Assembly (NCBI GenBank): GCA_007280825.1
Contig: QYQI01000078.1
Location: 1 to 13,388 of the forward strand
DNA: 13,388 bases
Direction: 5' to 3'
From: Ignavibacteriales bacterium
Lineage (GTDB): Bacteria > Bacteroidota > Ignavibacteria > Ignavibacteriales > Melioribacteraceae
Position 1 is the stretch's first letter. Each line of letters begins with the position of its first letter. The notes under the pieces were generated by a model that searched no databases, was not told the origin of the DNA, and saw only the letters and a program-made list of their open reading frames with translations. Position numbers and translations under genes: made by a program. Of the stretch, positions 1 to 7,395 are shown in pieces.

Positions 1-11
1 AAACAAATAAA

Positions 12-48
12 AAAGTGCGAAATAAGAATTCATGCTTACCCGCACTTT
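12..48 (-). terminator. Rho-independent terminator after lepB
   Basis: An inverted repeat AAAGTGCG (12-19) / CGCACTTT (41-48) is followed, on the minus strand, by an A/T run that reads TTTTTTATTTG. The stem is 8 perfect pairs around a 21-base loop that itself contains the small palindrome GAATTC. It lies 27 bases past the lepB stop codon, where the end of the lepA-lepB transcript is expected. The long loop makes it slightly less than textbook. Confidence 0.7.
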
Positions 49-74
49 GAATTAAACAAATAATCCGCTAAAAC

Positions 75-1004
75 TCAATGAACTATTTTTGCTATTCTAC
101 CCAAACGGACCGATCCAAGAAGTTTGAAAAAATCCGAAAACGGAATGCTGGGATCCCAAGACCAATAAATCATAAATGCCTCACCAATAATTTTATCGCG
201 AGGAACGAAACCCCAGAAACGGCTGTCCAAACTGTCATCGCGGTTATCGCCCATCATGAAATAATAATCTTGTTTGAGTGTATAAGAATTAACCGGCTTC
301 CCTTCGATCATAATTTGATTTCCATTCACAGTAACAACACGCTTACCAAATTCACGGTCAATAATTGTCCGCCACTGTTCAACATTAGCTAAAGATAAAT
401 TTATAACATCACCTTTTTTCGGGATAACAACAGGTCCGTAATTGTCTTCATTAAATGCACTGGCTTTCGGAAATATGTCTGGTCGAATTATGTTTTTAGG
501 TTTTACTTCGCTATTAAGATACTGAATTTGAGAAGCTCTTGGAGCTTCTTTGCCGTTAACAAATACAACTTTATCAACAACTTTAATTGTATCACCCGGT
601 ACCCCGATACATCTTTTTACGTAGTTGCTGATCTCAGTAGTGGCCAACTCATCCTTATCACCGGGGAACTCAAAAACAACAATGTCTCCATGTCTTGGTT
701 CGCGTAATGCTGGTAATTGAAAATACGGTAATGTAATATTTGTAAAAGGGATTGTCCTTGGTGATGATGAGCCATAAATAAATTTATTTACAAATAGAAA
801 ATCACCGACCCAGATTGTTTTTTCCATTGAACCGGTAGGAACGCGGGAAGTTTCGATCAGAAAAGTTTTGATGAGTAATGCTGCAATAATAGCGAACAAT
901 AAATTTTTCCAGAATTCCCAAAATTTTTGTTGATGTGTTTTTACAGCAGGCTTTTTAATTTCTTTTGGCTTCTCTTTACTTTCGTCTTTATTGAATAATG
1001 ACAT
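75..1004 (-). CDS. lepB: Signal peptidase I (LepB)
   Basis: This is the membrane-bound serine/lysine protease that removes signal peptides from secreted proteins on the outer face of the cytoplasmic membrane. The 309-residue product has a basic N-terminal tail, one membrane segment at about 32-52, then the catalytic-serine box RVPTGSM (Ser59), the lysine box YVKRCIGVPGD (Lys130 as general base) and the C-terminal box MGDNRDDSLDSRFWG at 251-265. Both catalytic residues are present, so it should be active. A long insert of about 90 residues lies between the lysine box and the GDN box. The ATG start is preceded by AGAAGGGA. It lies 114 bases downstream of lepA on the same strand, the classic lepA-lepB pairing, and ends at a hairpin terminator. 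The several Sec signal-peptide proteins in this window would be natural substrates. Confidence 0.96.
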   Translation of the reverse strand: MSLFNKDESKEKPKEIKKPAVKTHQQKFWEFWKNLLFAIIAALLIKTFLIETSRVPTGSMEKTIWVGDFLFVNKFIYGSSSPRTIPFTNITLPYFQLPALREPRHGDIVVFEFPGDKDELATTEISNYVKRCIGVPGDTIKVVDKVVFVNGKEAPRASQIQYLNSEVKPKNIIRPDIFPKASAFNEDNYGPVVIPKKGDVINLSLANVEQWRTIIDREFGKRVVTVNGNQIMIEGKPVNSYTLKQDYYFMMGDNRDDSLDSRFWGFVPRDKIIGEAFMIYWSWDPSIPFSDFFKLLGSVRLGRIAKIVH

Positions 1005-1055
1005 GTTCCCTTCTCTAAATTTCTAATCGAATTGATTTGTTAATTTTCCAGTTGT

Positions 1056-1107
1056 AATCTTGATCTTGCTCATGCTCTTGATCAAGATTAAGAACAAGAT
1101 CATGATC
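1056..1107. repeat. Palindromic repeat cluster between lepA and lepB
   Basis: The lepA-lepB gap is filled with overlapping inverted repeats built from CTTGATC/GATCAAG-like words. AATCTTGATC (1056-1065) pairs with GATCAAGATT (1080-1089). CTTGATCAAG (1077-1086) and GATCATGATC (1098-1107) are each self-palindromic. GATCTTG (1062-1068) can pair with CAAGATC (1095-1101). Alternative stem-loops are therefore possible in the lepB leader. There is no T-run, so a terminator is unlikely. It may be a copy of a dispersed short repeat, an RNA processing site, or simple-sequence expansion. Confidence 0.55.
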
Positions 1108-1118
1108 ATGAAAAAATA

Positions 1119-2912
1119 TTAATCATCAATTTGTAAAACTGCTAAAAATGCTTCTTGAGGAATTTCAACGTTGCCAACTTGCTTCATTCTTTTCTTCCCT
1201 TCTTTCTGTTTCTCAAGAAGTTTTCTCTTCCGGGTAATATCGCCGCCATAACATTTTGCCAAAACATTTTTCCGCATCGCTTTCACAGTCGTTCTTGATA
1301 CAACTTTTGATCCAATAGCAGCTTGTATTGCAATCTCAAACATCTGCCTGGGAATTAGGTCTTTAAGCTTGGTACATACTTTCTGTCCCCATGTAAAAGA
1401 CTTTTTTTCATGGCAGATTATAGAAAGTGCATCAACTTTTTCTCCGTTTAACAAAATATCAATCTTAACAAGATCAGATTCGCGATAGCCGATAAATTCA
1501 TAATCAAGAGAAGCATAACCGCGCGATATAGATTTTAGTTTGTCGTAATAATCAAAAATTATTTCTGCAAGTGGAAATTCAAATTCTATATCAGCACGAG
1601 TCGGATCAATATATGTTGTGTTCTTATATACACCCCTTTTTTCAATCGCAAGCTGCATTAAGTTCCCGACATATTCACTCGGCGTTACGATTTGTGCTTT
1701 TACATATGGTTCTTCTACATGATCAATATCGCCGACAGACGGCATATCAGAGGGATTATCAACAACTACCTTAACTCCGTTCTTTTTGTAGACCCAATAT
1801 TCAACGTTTGGAAGTGTTGTAACAATTGACTGATCGTATTCACGTTCCAATCTTTCCTGAACTATTTCCATATGTAGCATACCCAAAAATCCGCAGCGGA
1901 AACCAAATCCAAGAGCTGTTGAAGTTTCGGGTGTATAACTTAATGCTGAGTCGTTAAGACGAAATTTTTCAAGTGCTTCGCGAAGGTTCTCGTATTCATC
2001 TGTATCTGTCGGATAAAGTCCGCTATAAACCATCGGTTTAATTTCTTTATAACCTGGTAATGCTGTGTCCGAACCGTTTCGGAAATGAGTTACTGTATCA
2101 CCAACTTTTGTATCGTGTACATCTTTTACACCGGCAATAAGATATCCGACATTTCCCGCAGCTAATTCCCCCGTGCGAATTCTACCAAGACGTAATGTGC
2201 CGACTTCTTCAGCAAGACATTTTTTATCATTTACAAAAAACTTAATCTCATCTTTTTCTTTAAGAACTCCGTTAAATATTCGAACGTAGGCAACAGCGCC
2301 GCGGTAAGAATCGAAGATCGAATCAAATACCAATGCTTGAAGCGGGGCTTTTTCATCTCCTTTGGGAGGAGAAATTCTTTTGACTACTGCTTCCAACATT
2401 TCCTCTATACCAATTCTTTCCTTTGCGCTTACAAGAATTATATCTTCTTCTTTACAGCCGATTAAATCAATGATCTGTTTTTTAACAACATCAATCATCG
2501 CGCTTGGCAGGTCAATTTTATTTACCACAGGAATAATTTCAAGTCCGGCATCTATTGCCATATAAAGATTGCTGATGGTTTGCGCTTCAACACCTTGTGC
2601 TGCATCAACAACTAAAATTGCGCCTTCGCAAGCTGCAAGCGAGCGTGAGACTTCGTAAGAAAAATCAACGTGCCCGGGAGTATCAATCAAATTTAGAACA
2701 TAAATTTTGCCGTCATGGGCTGGATACTTCATCTGTATTGCATGAGACTTAATTGTAATACCGCGTTCACGTTCAAGATCTAAGCTATCCAGGAGTTGTT
2801 CTTTTGCTTCCCTTTTAGAAACAGTGTGAGTGAACTCAAGCAGACAGTCTGCAATTGTAGATTTACCGTGATCTATGTGAGCAATTATGCAAAAATTACG
2901 AATGTCAATCAT
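1119..2912 (-). CDS. lepA: Elongation factor 4 (LepA), ribosomal back-translocase GTPase
   Basis: LepA/EF4 is a translational GTPase of the EF-G type that acts on the 70S ribosome (back-translocation or initiation and assembly fidelity, depending on the study). At 597 residues it matches the usual length of about 600. The GTPase motifs are all present: AHIDHGKST at 11-19 (G1), ERGITIKS in switch I near 49-56, DTPGH at 77-81 (G3), NKID at 131-134 (G4) and SAK at 162-164 (G5). The LepA-specific C-terminal domain is recognisable from the segment GGDITRKRKLLEKQKEGKKR near the end. The ATG start has no convincing Shine-Dalgarno site but lies just after a candidate promoter at 2935-2963. It is the first gene of a lepA-lepB unit and is divergent from the beta-propeller gene. 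Confidence 0.97.
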   Translation of the reverse strand: MIDIRNFCIIAHIDHGKSTIADCLLEFTHTVSKREAKEQLLDSLDLERERGITIKSHAIQMKYPAHDGKIYVLNLIDTPGHVDFSYEVSRSLAACEGAILVVDAAQGVEAQTISNLYMAIDAGLEIIPVVNKIDLPSAMIDVVKKQIIDLIGCKEEDIILVSAKERIGIEEMLEAVVKRISPPKGDEKAPLQALVFDSIFDSYRGAVAYVRIFNGVLKEKDEIKFFVNDKKCLAEEVGTLRLGRIRTGELAAGNVGYLIAGVKDVHDTKVGDTVTHFRNGSDTALPGYKEIKPMVYSGLYPTDTDEYENLREALEKFRLNDSALSYTPETSTALGFGFRCGFLGMLHMEIVQERLEREYDQSIVTTLPNVEYWVYKKNGVKVVVDNPSDMPSVGDIDHVEEPYVKAQIVTPSEYVGNLMQLAIEKRGVYKNTTYIDPTRADIEFEFPLAEIIFDYYDKLKSISRGYASLDYEFIGYRESDLVKIDILLNGEKVDALSIICHEKKSFTWGQKVCTKLKDLIPRQMFEIAIQAAIGSKVVSRTTVKAMRKNVLAKCYGGDITRKRKLLEKQKEGKKRMKQVGNVEIPQEAFLAVLQIDD

Positions 2913-2934
2913 ACTTTTTAAATTTTGGTGCGAA

Positions 2935-2963
2935 AATATATGAAAATAGAGGGGGTATTACAA
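2935..2963 (-). promoter_or_regulatory. Candidate sigma70-type promoter for lepA
   Basis: On the minus strand TTGTAA (2963-2958) and TATATT (2940-2935) are separated by exactly 17 bases. The -10 matches the TATAAT consensus at 5 of 6 positions. Transcription would begin near 2928, giving a leader of about 16 bases before the lepA ATG. The spacing and -10 type are the same as in the two other candidates in this window (9223-9251 and 11192-11220). It rests on sequence pattern only. Confidence 0.42.
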
Positions 2964-3077
2964 TTTGATGTTGCAGACATTCGAAGTTGATTCGAGTCAA
3001 ATTATCTATGAATATGAAGATCATAAAGATCGAAATGTAACTCGCCTTTTTATTATTTTTGTTTAAGGAATTTGAAA

Positions 3078-4202
3078 ATGAAAATTTGGTACATAATATT
3101 ATTTCTAGGATTATTTTTAAATGTTCTATTTCCACAGAACAAAAAATCACTAGTGTCATCAGTATTAAACACTTCACCAATTGATACTCTTTTGAAGATT
3201 GAACTAAACTCCCAACTTGGTTCTTCCCCGTTATTCTATCAAAATAGAATTTATACTTCTGAGTTATCCGGAATAATATCATGCTTGGATAATTCAGGCA
3301 AGAAAATATGGAGCCGTAACACTTCAAACACACTTCATTCAAGACCGGTTATTGCAGATAATATTTTGTGCGCGGCAACTAGTAAAAATGAAATTGTAAC
3401 TTTTAGTTTAGATAAGGGAAGCCAAATTCAATCATTTGGAATTGACGATAGTATTACAACTGATTTGACTTTACTTCTGTACTCCGGCGAAAAAGAATTG
3501 ATGATGCCGAAAACAATCGGATCAAAATCTGCTATAGTGTTTGGAACTAATAACGGTAAAATTTTGTGTTATGATCTTGAGACTTTGCAAGAATATTGGC
3601 ACAACAATGATGCTCAAGGAATGATCAAGACACAGCCAATCGTTATAGACAATAAATTACTCTTTACAAGTAAGGATGGATTTCTTTACTGCATTGATGC
3701 CCGTAACGGATTATTAAATTGGCGGTGGAAAGAAAAAGCTGAAACTGATTTTTCTAATTCACAGATAGTTAGCGACGGCAGAAAAGTTTATGTAATTGAT
3801 AATGAAAATTCCCTTTTCTCGATTGACTTGCTGCTTGGAAATTTTACATGGAAATCTCCTGCCAAGGTTTTCGGTGCGGTGGGAATTTCAATTGATAAGA
3901 AAAAATTATACGCTAAAGGATTGTATAGTAAATTTTATATCCTTTCTGCCATGAATGGCAAAGTGTTGAAAGAGATTAGACGTTATGATCTTTTTGAGGA
4001 GGACAACATTTCTCCGTTTGAATATAAAAAGAGAATTCTTTTCACTAATATGAACTCAATAATTTCTTTGGATGAAAAATATAAAGAATCAATTGTTCTC
4101 ACATTCGGCAGCAATCTAATAAACTCATTCACTCAAATAGATAAAAATAAATTTCTTGTTTCCAATTCAACCGGCTCAATTATTATATTCTCAATAAGGT
4201 AA
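3078..4202 (+). CDS. Secreted PQQ-like beta-propeller repeat protein
   Basis: The product is a likely exported beta-propeller with PQQ/BamB-type repeats. Residues 1-20 form a signal peptide (basic start, hydrophobic WYIILFLGLFLNVLF) without a lipobox, so it is probably periplasmic or secreted. Repeats of the form 'G-x-[IL]-x-C/S-[LYI]-D-x-x-[NT]-G-x-x-x-W' occur near residues 65-78, 160-174, 200-215 and 244-258, typical of propeller blades. No PQQ-dependent dehydrogenase catalytic residues are evident, so a scaffold or binding role is more likely than an enzyme. The ATG at 3078 is preferred over the TTG at 3072 because AAGGAA (3065-3070) lies 7 bases before the ATG and only 1 before the TTG. 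It has 374 residues and is followed 3 bases later by a HAD phosphatase gene, so the two are co-transcribed. BamB-like barrel-assembly function is possible but unproven, because the lipid anchor is missing. Confidence 0.8.
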   Translation: MKIWYIILFLGLFLNVLFPQNKKSLVSSVLNTSPIDTLLKIELNSQLGSSPLFYQNRIYTSELSGIISCLDNSGKKIWSRNTSNTLHSRPVIADNILCAATSKNEIVTFSLDKGSQIQSFGIDDSITTDLTLLLYSGEKELMMPKTIGSKSAIVFGTNNGKILCYDLETLQEYWHNNDAQGMIKTQPIVIDNKLLFTSKDGFLYCIDARNGLLNWRWKEKAETDFSNSQIVSDGRKVYVIDNENSLFSIDLLLGNFTWKSPAKVFGAVGISIDKKKLYAKGLYSKFYILSAMNGKVLKEIRRYDLFEEDNISPFEYKKRILFTNMNSIISLDEKYKESIVLTFGSNLINSFTQIDKNKFLVSNSTGSIIIFSIR

Positions 4203-4205
4203 CAC

Positions 4206-4856
4206 TTGAAAAATTTTGAAGGAATCATTTTTGACATTGACGGGACACTCACATCAACCAACGAACTTATCTTTGCAACTTTCCGGCATGTAACTGAAAA
4301 ATATTTAAACAAAAAAGTTACGGATGAAGAAATCATCGCTCTCTTCGGACCGACAGAAGATGTAATTCTAAAAGAGTGGATGAAAGAAGATTACGAAGAC
4401 GCGCGGAAAGATTATCTCGCTTTCTACGAAGCCAAACATCATGCAATGGCGGATGTTTACCCGGGAATTAAAGAAGCGCTTCTCTATATCAAATCTAAAA
4501 ACATTCCGCTTTCTATTTACACAGGCAAAGGACGCGGCTCAACTGATATAACGCTAAAGAAAATTGGCGTGTATGATTTTTTCGATATGATAGTTACAGG
4601 AGATGATATTGAAGACCATAAACCTTCACCTGAAGGAATAGATATGTTTGTTCAAAAATTTAATTTGAACCGTGATAAAGTTTTAATGATAGGCGATGCA
4701 CCCGCAGATGTTATTGCTGCAAGAAATGCCGAAGTAAAAGTTGCATCCGTTGTTTGGGATAGCTATGCAAAAGAAAAAATTTTAGAAATGAATAGCGATT
4801 ATATTTTCGAAACAGTTGATGAGTTGATGAAGTTTTTGAAAGAGAATTTAGAATAA
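4206..4856 (+). CDS. HAD-family hydrolase, phosphoglycolate phosphatase-like
   Basis: This is a haloacid-dehalogenase superfamily phosphatase of 216 residues, the normal size for the PGPase/PpaX-like group with a helical C1 cap. Motif I is DIDGTLT (nucleophile Asp10, acid/base Asp12), motif II is the Thr106-Gly pair in SIYTGKG, motif III is Lys139 in DHKPSPEG, and motif IV is GDAPAD (Asp164, Asp168). All catalytic residues are present, so it should hydrolyse a small phosphorylated metabolite; the substrate cannot be read from sequence. The TTG start is fixed by the need to include motif I: no upstream in-frame alternative fits after the preceding stop, and AAGGT lies 5 bases before it. It forms an operon with the preceding propeller gene. 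A long palindromic repeat follows 7 bases after the stop and may form the transcript's 3' end. Confidence 0.9.
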   Translation: MKNFEGIIFDIDGTLTSTNELIFATFRHVTEKYLNKKVTDEEIIALFGPTEDVILKEWMKEDYEDARKDYLAFYEAKHHAMADVYPGIKEALLYIKSKNIPLSIYTGKGRGSTDITLKKIGVYDFFDMIVTGDDIEDHKPSPEGIDMFVQKFNLNRDKVLMIGDAPADVIAARNAEVKVASVVWDSYAKEKILEMNSDYIFETVDELMKFLKENLE

Positions 4857-4863
4857 GAAACGC

Positions 4864-4957
4864 TACTGTCATTGCGAGCGAGTGTCAACGAGCGAAGCAA
4901 TCTCATACATTTAGATTGCTTCATCACTACTTCGTAGCGATTCGCAATGACAATTGT
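4864..4957. repeat. Long palindromic intergenic repeat, copy A
   Basis: This is an imperfect palindrome of about 94 bases. Outer arms TGTCATTGCGA (4867-4877) and TCGCAATGACA (4942-4952) are exact complements. Inner arms GAAGCAATCT (4894-4903) and AGATTGCTTC (4913-4922) are also exact, around a 9-base loop. Repeats starting TGTCATTGCGA(G) with an inner GAAGCAATC stem are a widespread intergenic (REP-like) type in bacterial genomes. A second copy lies at 5295-5392, sharing TACTGTCATTGCGA at one end and TTCGCAATGACAATTGT at the other. It sits between the HAD gene and the 3' end of the GIY-YIG gene. Confidence 0.9.
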
Positions 4958-4970
4958 TTATTGAACAAAT

Positions 4971-5261
4971 TCAAAACTTATCCGCTAAATCATTCCATTC
5001 CGGATTGATAGAATTAACTAAATCAATTTTCTTCAGTCTCGAACCGGCTTTGATCTGTTTCTCTCTATAGATTGCCATTCGGACATCTGAGAATATTTCA
5101 TAATAAACTAACTTATTTACATTATACCGTGAAGTGAATTTACTTCCCGTTTTCTTTTTATGTTCTTCTACTCTTCTACCAAGATGATTGGTTATTCCTG
5201 TATAAAGAACTGAATTTTTTATATTGGTCAAAATGTAAACGTAGTATTCTCGTTCTATCAC
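4971..5261 (-). CDS. GIY-YIG nuclease domain protein (UPF0213 type)
   Basis: This small single-domain protein of 96 residues has the GIY-YIG nuclease fold. The GIY-equivalent strand is YVYIL (7-11), the YIG-equivalent is LYTGIT (19-24), Arg29/Arg30 provide the conserved arginine in HLGRR, His34 follows in EEH, and Glu67 in YREKQIK is the expected metal-binding glutamate. All key positions are present, so it could be an active nuclease, but the cellular role of this family is not known. The start is uncertain. TTG at 5270 touches the ribosome-binding run AAAAGGGG with no spacing, whereas GTG at 5261 has 9 bases of spacing, so I prefer the GTG. An ATG at 5266 is out of frame. The gene is bracketed by two palindromic repeats, suggesting a small mobile or repeat-associated module. 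Confidence 0.88.
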   Translation of the reverse strand: MIEREYYVYILTNIKNSVLYTGITNHLGRRVEEHKKKTGSKFTSRYNVNKLVYYEIFSDVRMAIYREKQIKAGSRLKKIDLVNSINPEWNDLADKF

Positions 5262-5294
5262 TTCATTCAACCCCTTTTATGTAGAAGCAAACAT

Positions 5295-5392
5295 TACTGT
5301 CATTGCGAACAGAGGCGTAGCCGAAGTGAAGCAATCCGTTGCGTAGAGATTGCTTCACCCCAACTAAAGTTAGGGTTCGCAATGACAATTGT
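5295..5392. repeat. Long palindromic intergenic repeat, copy B
   Basis: This is the second copy of the repeat seen at 4864-4957, about 98 bases long. Outer arms TGTCATTGCGA (5298-5308) and TCGCAATGACA (5377-5387) match exactly; inner arms GTGAAGCAATC (5326-5336) and GATTGCTTCAC (5348-5358) form an 11-base stem. The middle parts differ from copy A while pairing is kept, as expected for a structure-conserved repeat. It begins about 34 bases upstream of the GIY-YIG start and ends 4 bases before the stop codon of the EnvC-like gene, so it may form the 3' end of that operon's transcript. Confidence 0.9.
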
Positions 5393-5396
5393 AAAT

Positions 5397-6632
5397 TTAT
5401 TTTCTCGCTAACCAAATTTCCGGGTTCTGATAATTTCTTTCGTTCCAGATTTCGAAGTGTAATATTTTCCCTTCAAGACTTTCATTTACTTTACCGATTG
5501 CACTGCCGCCTTTAACTTTCTCGCCTTCTTTAACAGTAATATTAGCAGCGTGTCCGTAAGCAGTTCTGTAGTCATCGCGGTGCGTAACAATTACAATACT
5601 GCCGTAACCCGGTATCCAGTCTATTGCAGAAACAATTCCTTCTGCAACTGATAAAACATTCTGCTCACCTTTCACTGCAATATCAATTCCGTAATTTAAT
5701 GTAACTGTATTGAGCCGTTCATTTTTATTTTCGCCGAATGGACGGACAACTTTTCCTTCATGTATCGGCCAGCCGAGTTTACCGCGAAGCTGTGCAAAAT
5801 TTTCAAATGCGCTGTAATCAAAAAATTGAATATTGTTTTTGTATGCTAAACTTTTTTTATCAGTTGCTTTCTTTTCATGCTGCTGCGCTTTTCCTTCACG
5901 GTCTATTTCGATCAATTTAGCAATCATACTTTTAATTGCAATCTCTGCTCTTCTCTTAGATTCAATTTCCTGTGCAATAAGTTTCTTATCATTTTTTAAA
6001 AGTTTTACCAAATCTTTTTTCTCTTGTTCTTTCTTTTCCAAAGCATCCTGTTCACTCATTTTCTGTTGAGCTAACTCAGCTTTTTCTTTCCGCTCTCCTT
6101 CTAAATCATTTTTAAGTTGACTGAGTTGAAATTTATTTGAGTTAAGCTGTTTCAAAGTTTTTTCATTCTGTTCCGAAATATATTTTAAGTAACGGTAACG
6201 TTTGATTGCCTGGTTGAAGGAATCGGCATCAAGAATAAAACGCCACATGGAAAGTCCGCGGTTTTTGTAAATCCAAACGATGTAACGTGCATATTTTTCT
6301 TTTAGATCTTTTACACTAGCTTCCACATTACTAATCACATCTTCAATTTCTTTAATGGCTTTTTCTTTATCTTTTTCCTCGGCATGAAGATTGTTGATCA
6401 GTTTATTCAGCAGTAAATTCTGCTGATTAATATTTTCAAGTGCCTGAAGTGATTCTCTTTCCTTCTTGGTTTTTGCCTGAAGTTCTTTTTGCAGTGCGGA
6501 AATATCTTTTTTGATGTGGTCTAATTCTTGATTCTTCGAGCGGATGCTATCGGAAGTTTGTCCGGTAAGAATTGTTGTCGAGATTACAAGAAATATTAAT
6601 ATTGATTTACAGTTCAATGATTTTTGCATCAT
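5397..6632 (-). CDS. EnvC-like murein hydrolase activator (coiled coil plus degenerate LytM/M23)
   Basis: The exported protein of about 411 residues has a signal peptide (1-25), a long charged coiled coil (about 30-250) interrupted near 117-150 by a conserved-looking YKNRGLSMWRFILDADSF segment, and a C-terminal LytM/peptidase M23 domain (about 283-408). This is the layout of EnvC, which activates cell-wall amidases at the septum. The LytM zinc site is incomplete: the HxxxD motif reads NYGID (Asn313, Asp317) and the HxH motif reads ILH (Ile390, His392), while YGH (His361) is kept. It is therefore probably a non-catalytic activator rather than an endopeptidase. The start is ambiguous: TTG at 6644 or ATG at 6632 or 6629, none with a good ribosome-binding site. 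The start region overlaps the DUF4292 gene by about 26 bases, so translation is probably coupled. Confidence 0.85.
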   Translation of the reverse strand: MMQKSLNCKSILIFLVISTTILTGQTSDSIRSKNQELDHIKKDISALQKELQAKTKKERESLQALENINQQNLLLNKLINNLHAEEKDKEKAIKEIEDVISNVEASVKDLKEKYARYIVWIYKNRGLSMWRFILDADSFNQAIKRYRYLKYISEQNEKTLKQLNSNKFQLSQLKNDLEGERKEKAELAQQKMSEQDALEKKEQEKKDLVKLLKNDKKLIAQEIESKRRAEIAIKSMIAKLIEIDREGKAQQHEKKATDKKSLAYKNNIQFFDYSAFENFAQLRGKLGWPIHEGKVVRPFGENKNERLNTVTLNYGIDIAVKGEQNVLSVAEGIVSAIDWIPGYGSIVIVTHRDDYRTAYGHAANITVKEGEKVKGGSAIGKVNESLEGKILHFEIWNERNYQNPEIWLARK

Positions 6633-7395
6633 CTGGTATATCAATCTTTAGCTTTCCAATTTCTTTATTCACTTCAATTATCCGGTACTCAATTTTTATT
6701 TTTTGATTATTGAGAAGATCATTCATATTAATTTGTTTTGGAATTGGAGCTTCCTCAACTTTCAAGAAATCTGAATATTTAGCATCAACTAAATTTTTTC
6801 CCTTCGAATCGTTTTGCTGATACTGACGTATTTCAAGCTCATCTGACTTAATCCAATATACACTTGATTTTCTGTTGTCCGAATCTATATAAGTAAGTTT
6901 ATATAAATCATCAACAGCTTCAAACCGATCCGGTTCACTTCTTAGTCTATCTGTTAAATTAACAGAGCCGGTTGCAACGTCTAAAAGTTCATCAAATGAA
7001 ATATTAATTTTTAAAATCTCTTTCATAACTCCGGGTTTTACTTTTCCTTTATAATAAATGTTGTTGATCGCATCGTAAAATTGAAAATTTTGAGGAGTTA
7101 TTAACGCAAAGGCAAGGTCAATTCCAAACGGCCCATAGAAAGATACTTTAACGGAATCCGGTTTTTTGATTTCGACCCGGAAACTGCTTGTTGCATCCAA
7201 CTCAAATGTTTTAATACTTATCGAACCTGTGCCTACAAAACTTTTTATTTTTCTTCTGTTAGCTTCAAGACGTTTGATCAACCGATCGGAAGAAATCATT
7301 CTATCAACCTGAACGGGAGTTGAAGGTGCGCATCCGTTCAAAAATAATTGAGAGATAAGTGCGGCAATCATAAAAACAAATAAACTTTTTTTCAC
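6607..7395 (-). CDS. DUF4292 family lipoprotein
   Basis: A 262-residue predicted lipoprotein of the DUF4292 type. The N-terminus is a lipoprotein signal peptide ending in the lipobox LNGC (Cys22). The mature part has alternating beta strands rich in F, K and D, with patches such as VKVSFYGPFGIDLAFAL and DLYKLTYIDSDNR, in keeping with the LolA/LolB-like fold proposed for this family. A role in handling lipids or lipoproteins at the outer membrane is inferred, not shown. The GTG start is well supported by AAGGAG 4 bases upstream and overlaps the TPR gene stop as GTGA. It sits between a TPR lipoprotein and an EnvC-like protein, an arrangement I associate with the Bacteroidetes group. Confidence 0.82.
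   Translation of the reverse strand: MKKSLFVFMIAALISQLFLNGCAPSTPVQVDRMISSDRLIKRLEANRRKIKSFVGTGSISIKTFELDATSSFRVEIKKPDSVKVSFYGPFGIDLAFALITPQNFQFYDAINNIYYKGKVKPGVMKEILKINISFDELLDVATGSVNLTDRLRSEPDRFEAVDDLYKLTYIDSDNRKSSVYWIKSDELEIRQYQQNDSKGKNLVDAKYSDFLKVEEAPIPKQINMNDLLNNQKIKIEYRIIEVNKEIGKLKIDIPDDAKIIEL

Noticed and set aside
2905..3342. A 145-codon minus-strand open frame spanning the lepA/propeller gap
   Set aside because: It overlaps the well-supported propeller gene antisense, has no domain or ribosome-binding site, and covers the candidate lepA promoter.
4864..5392. CRISPR array or insertion sequence
   Set aside because: There are only two repeats, each a long palindrome, spaced by a gene rather than by spacers. 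No transposase, RAYT or cas gene is present, and no target-site duplication could be identified.
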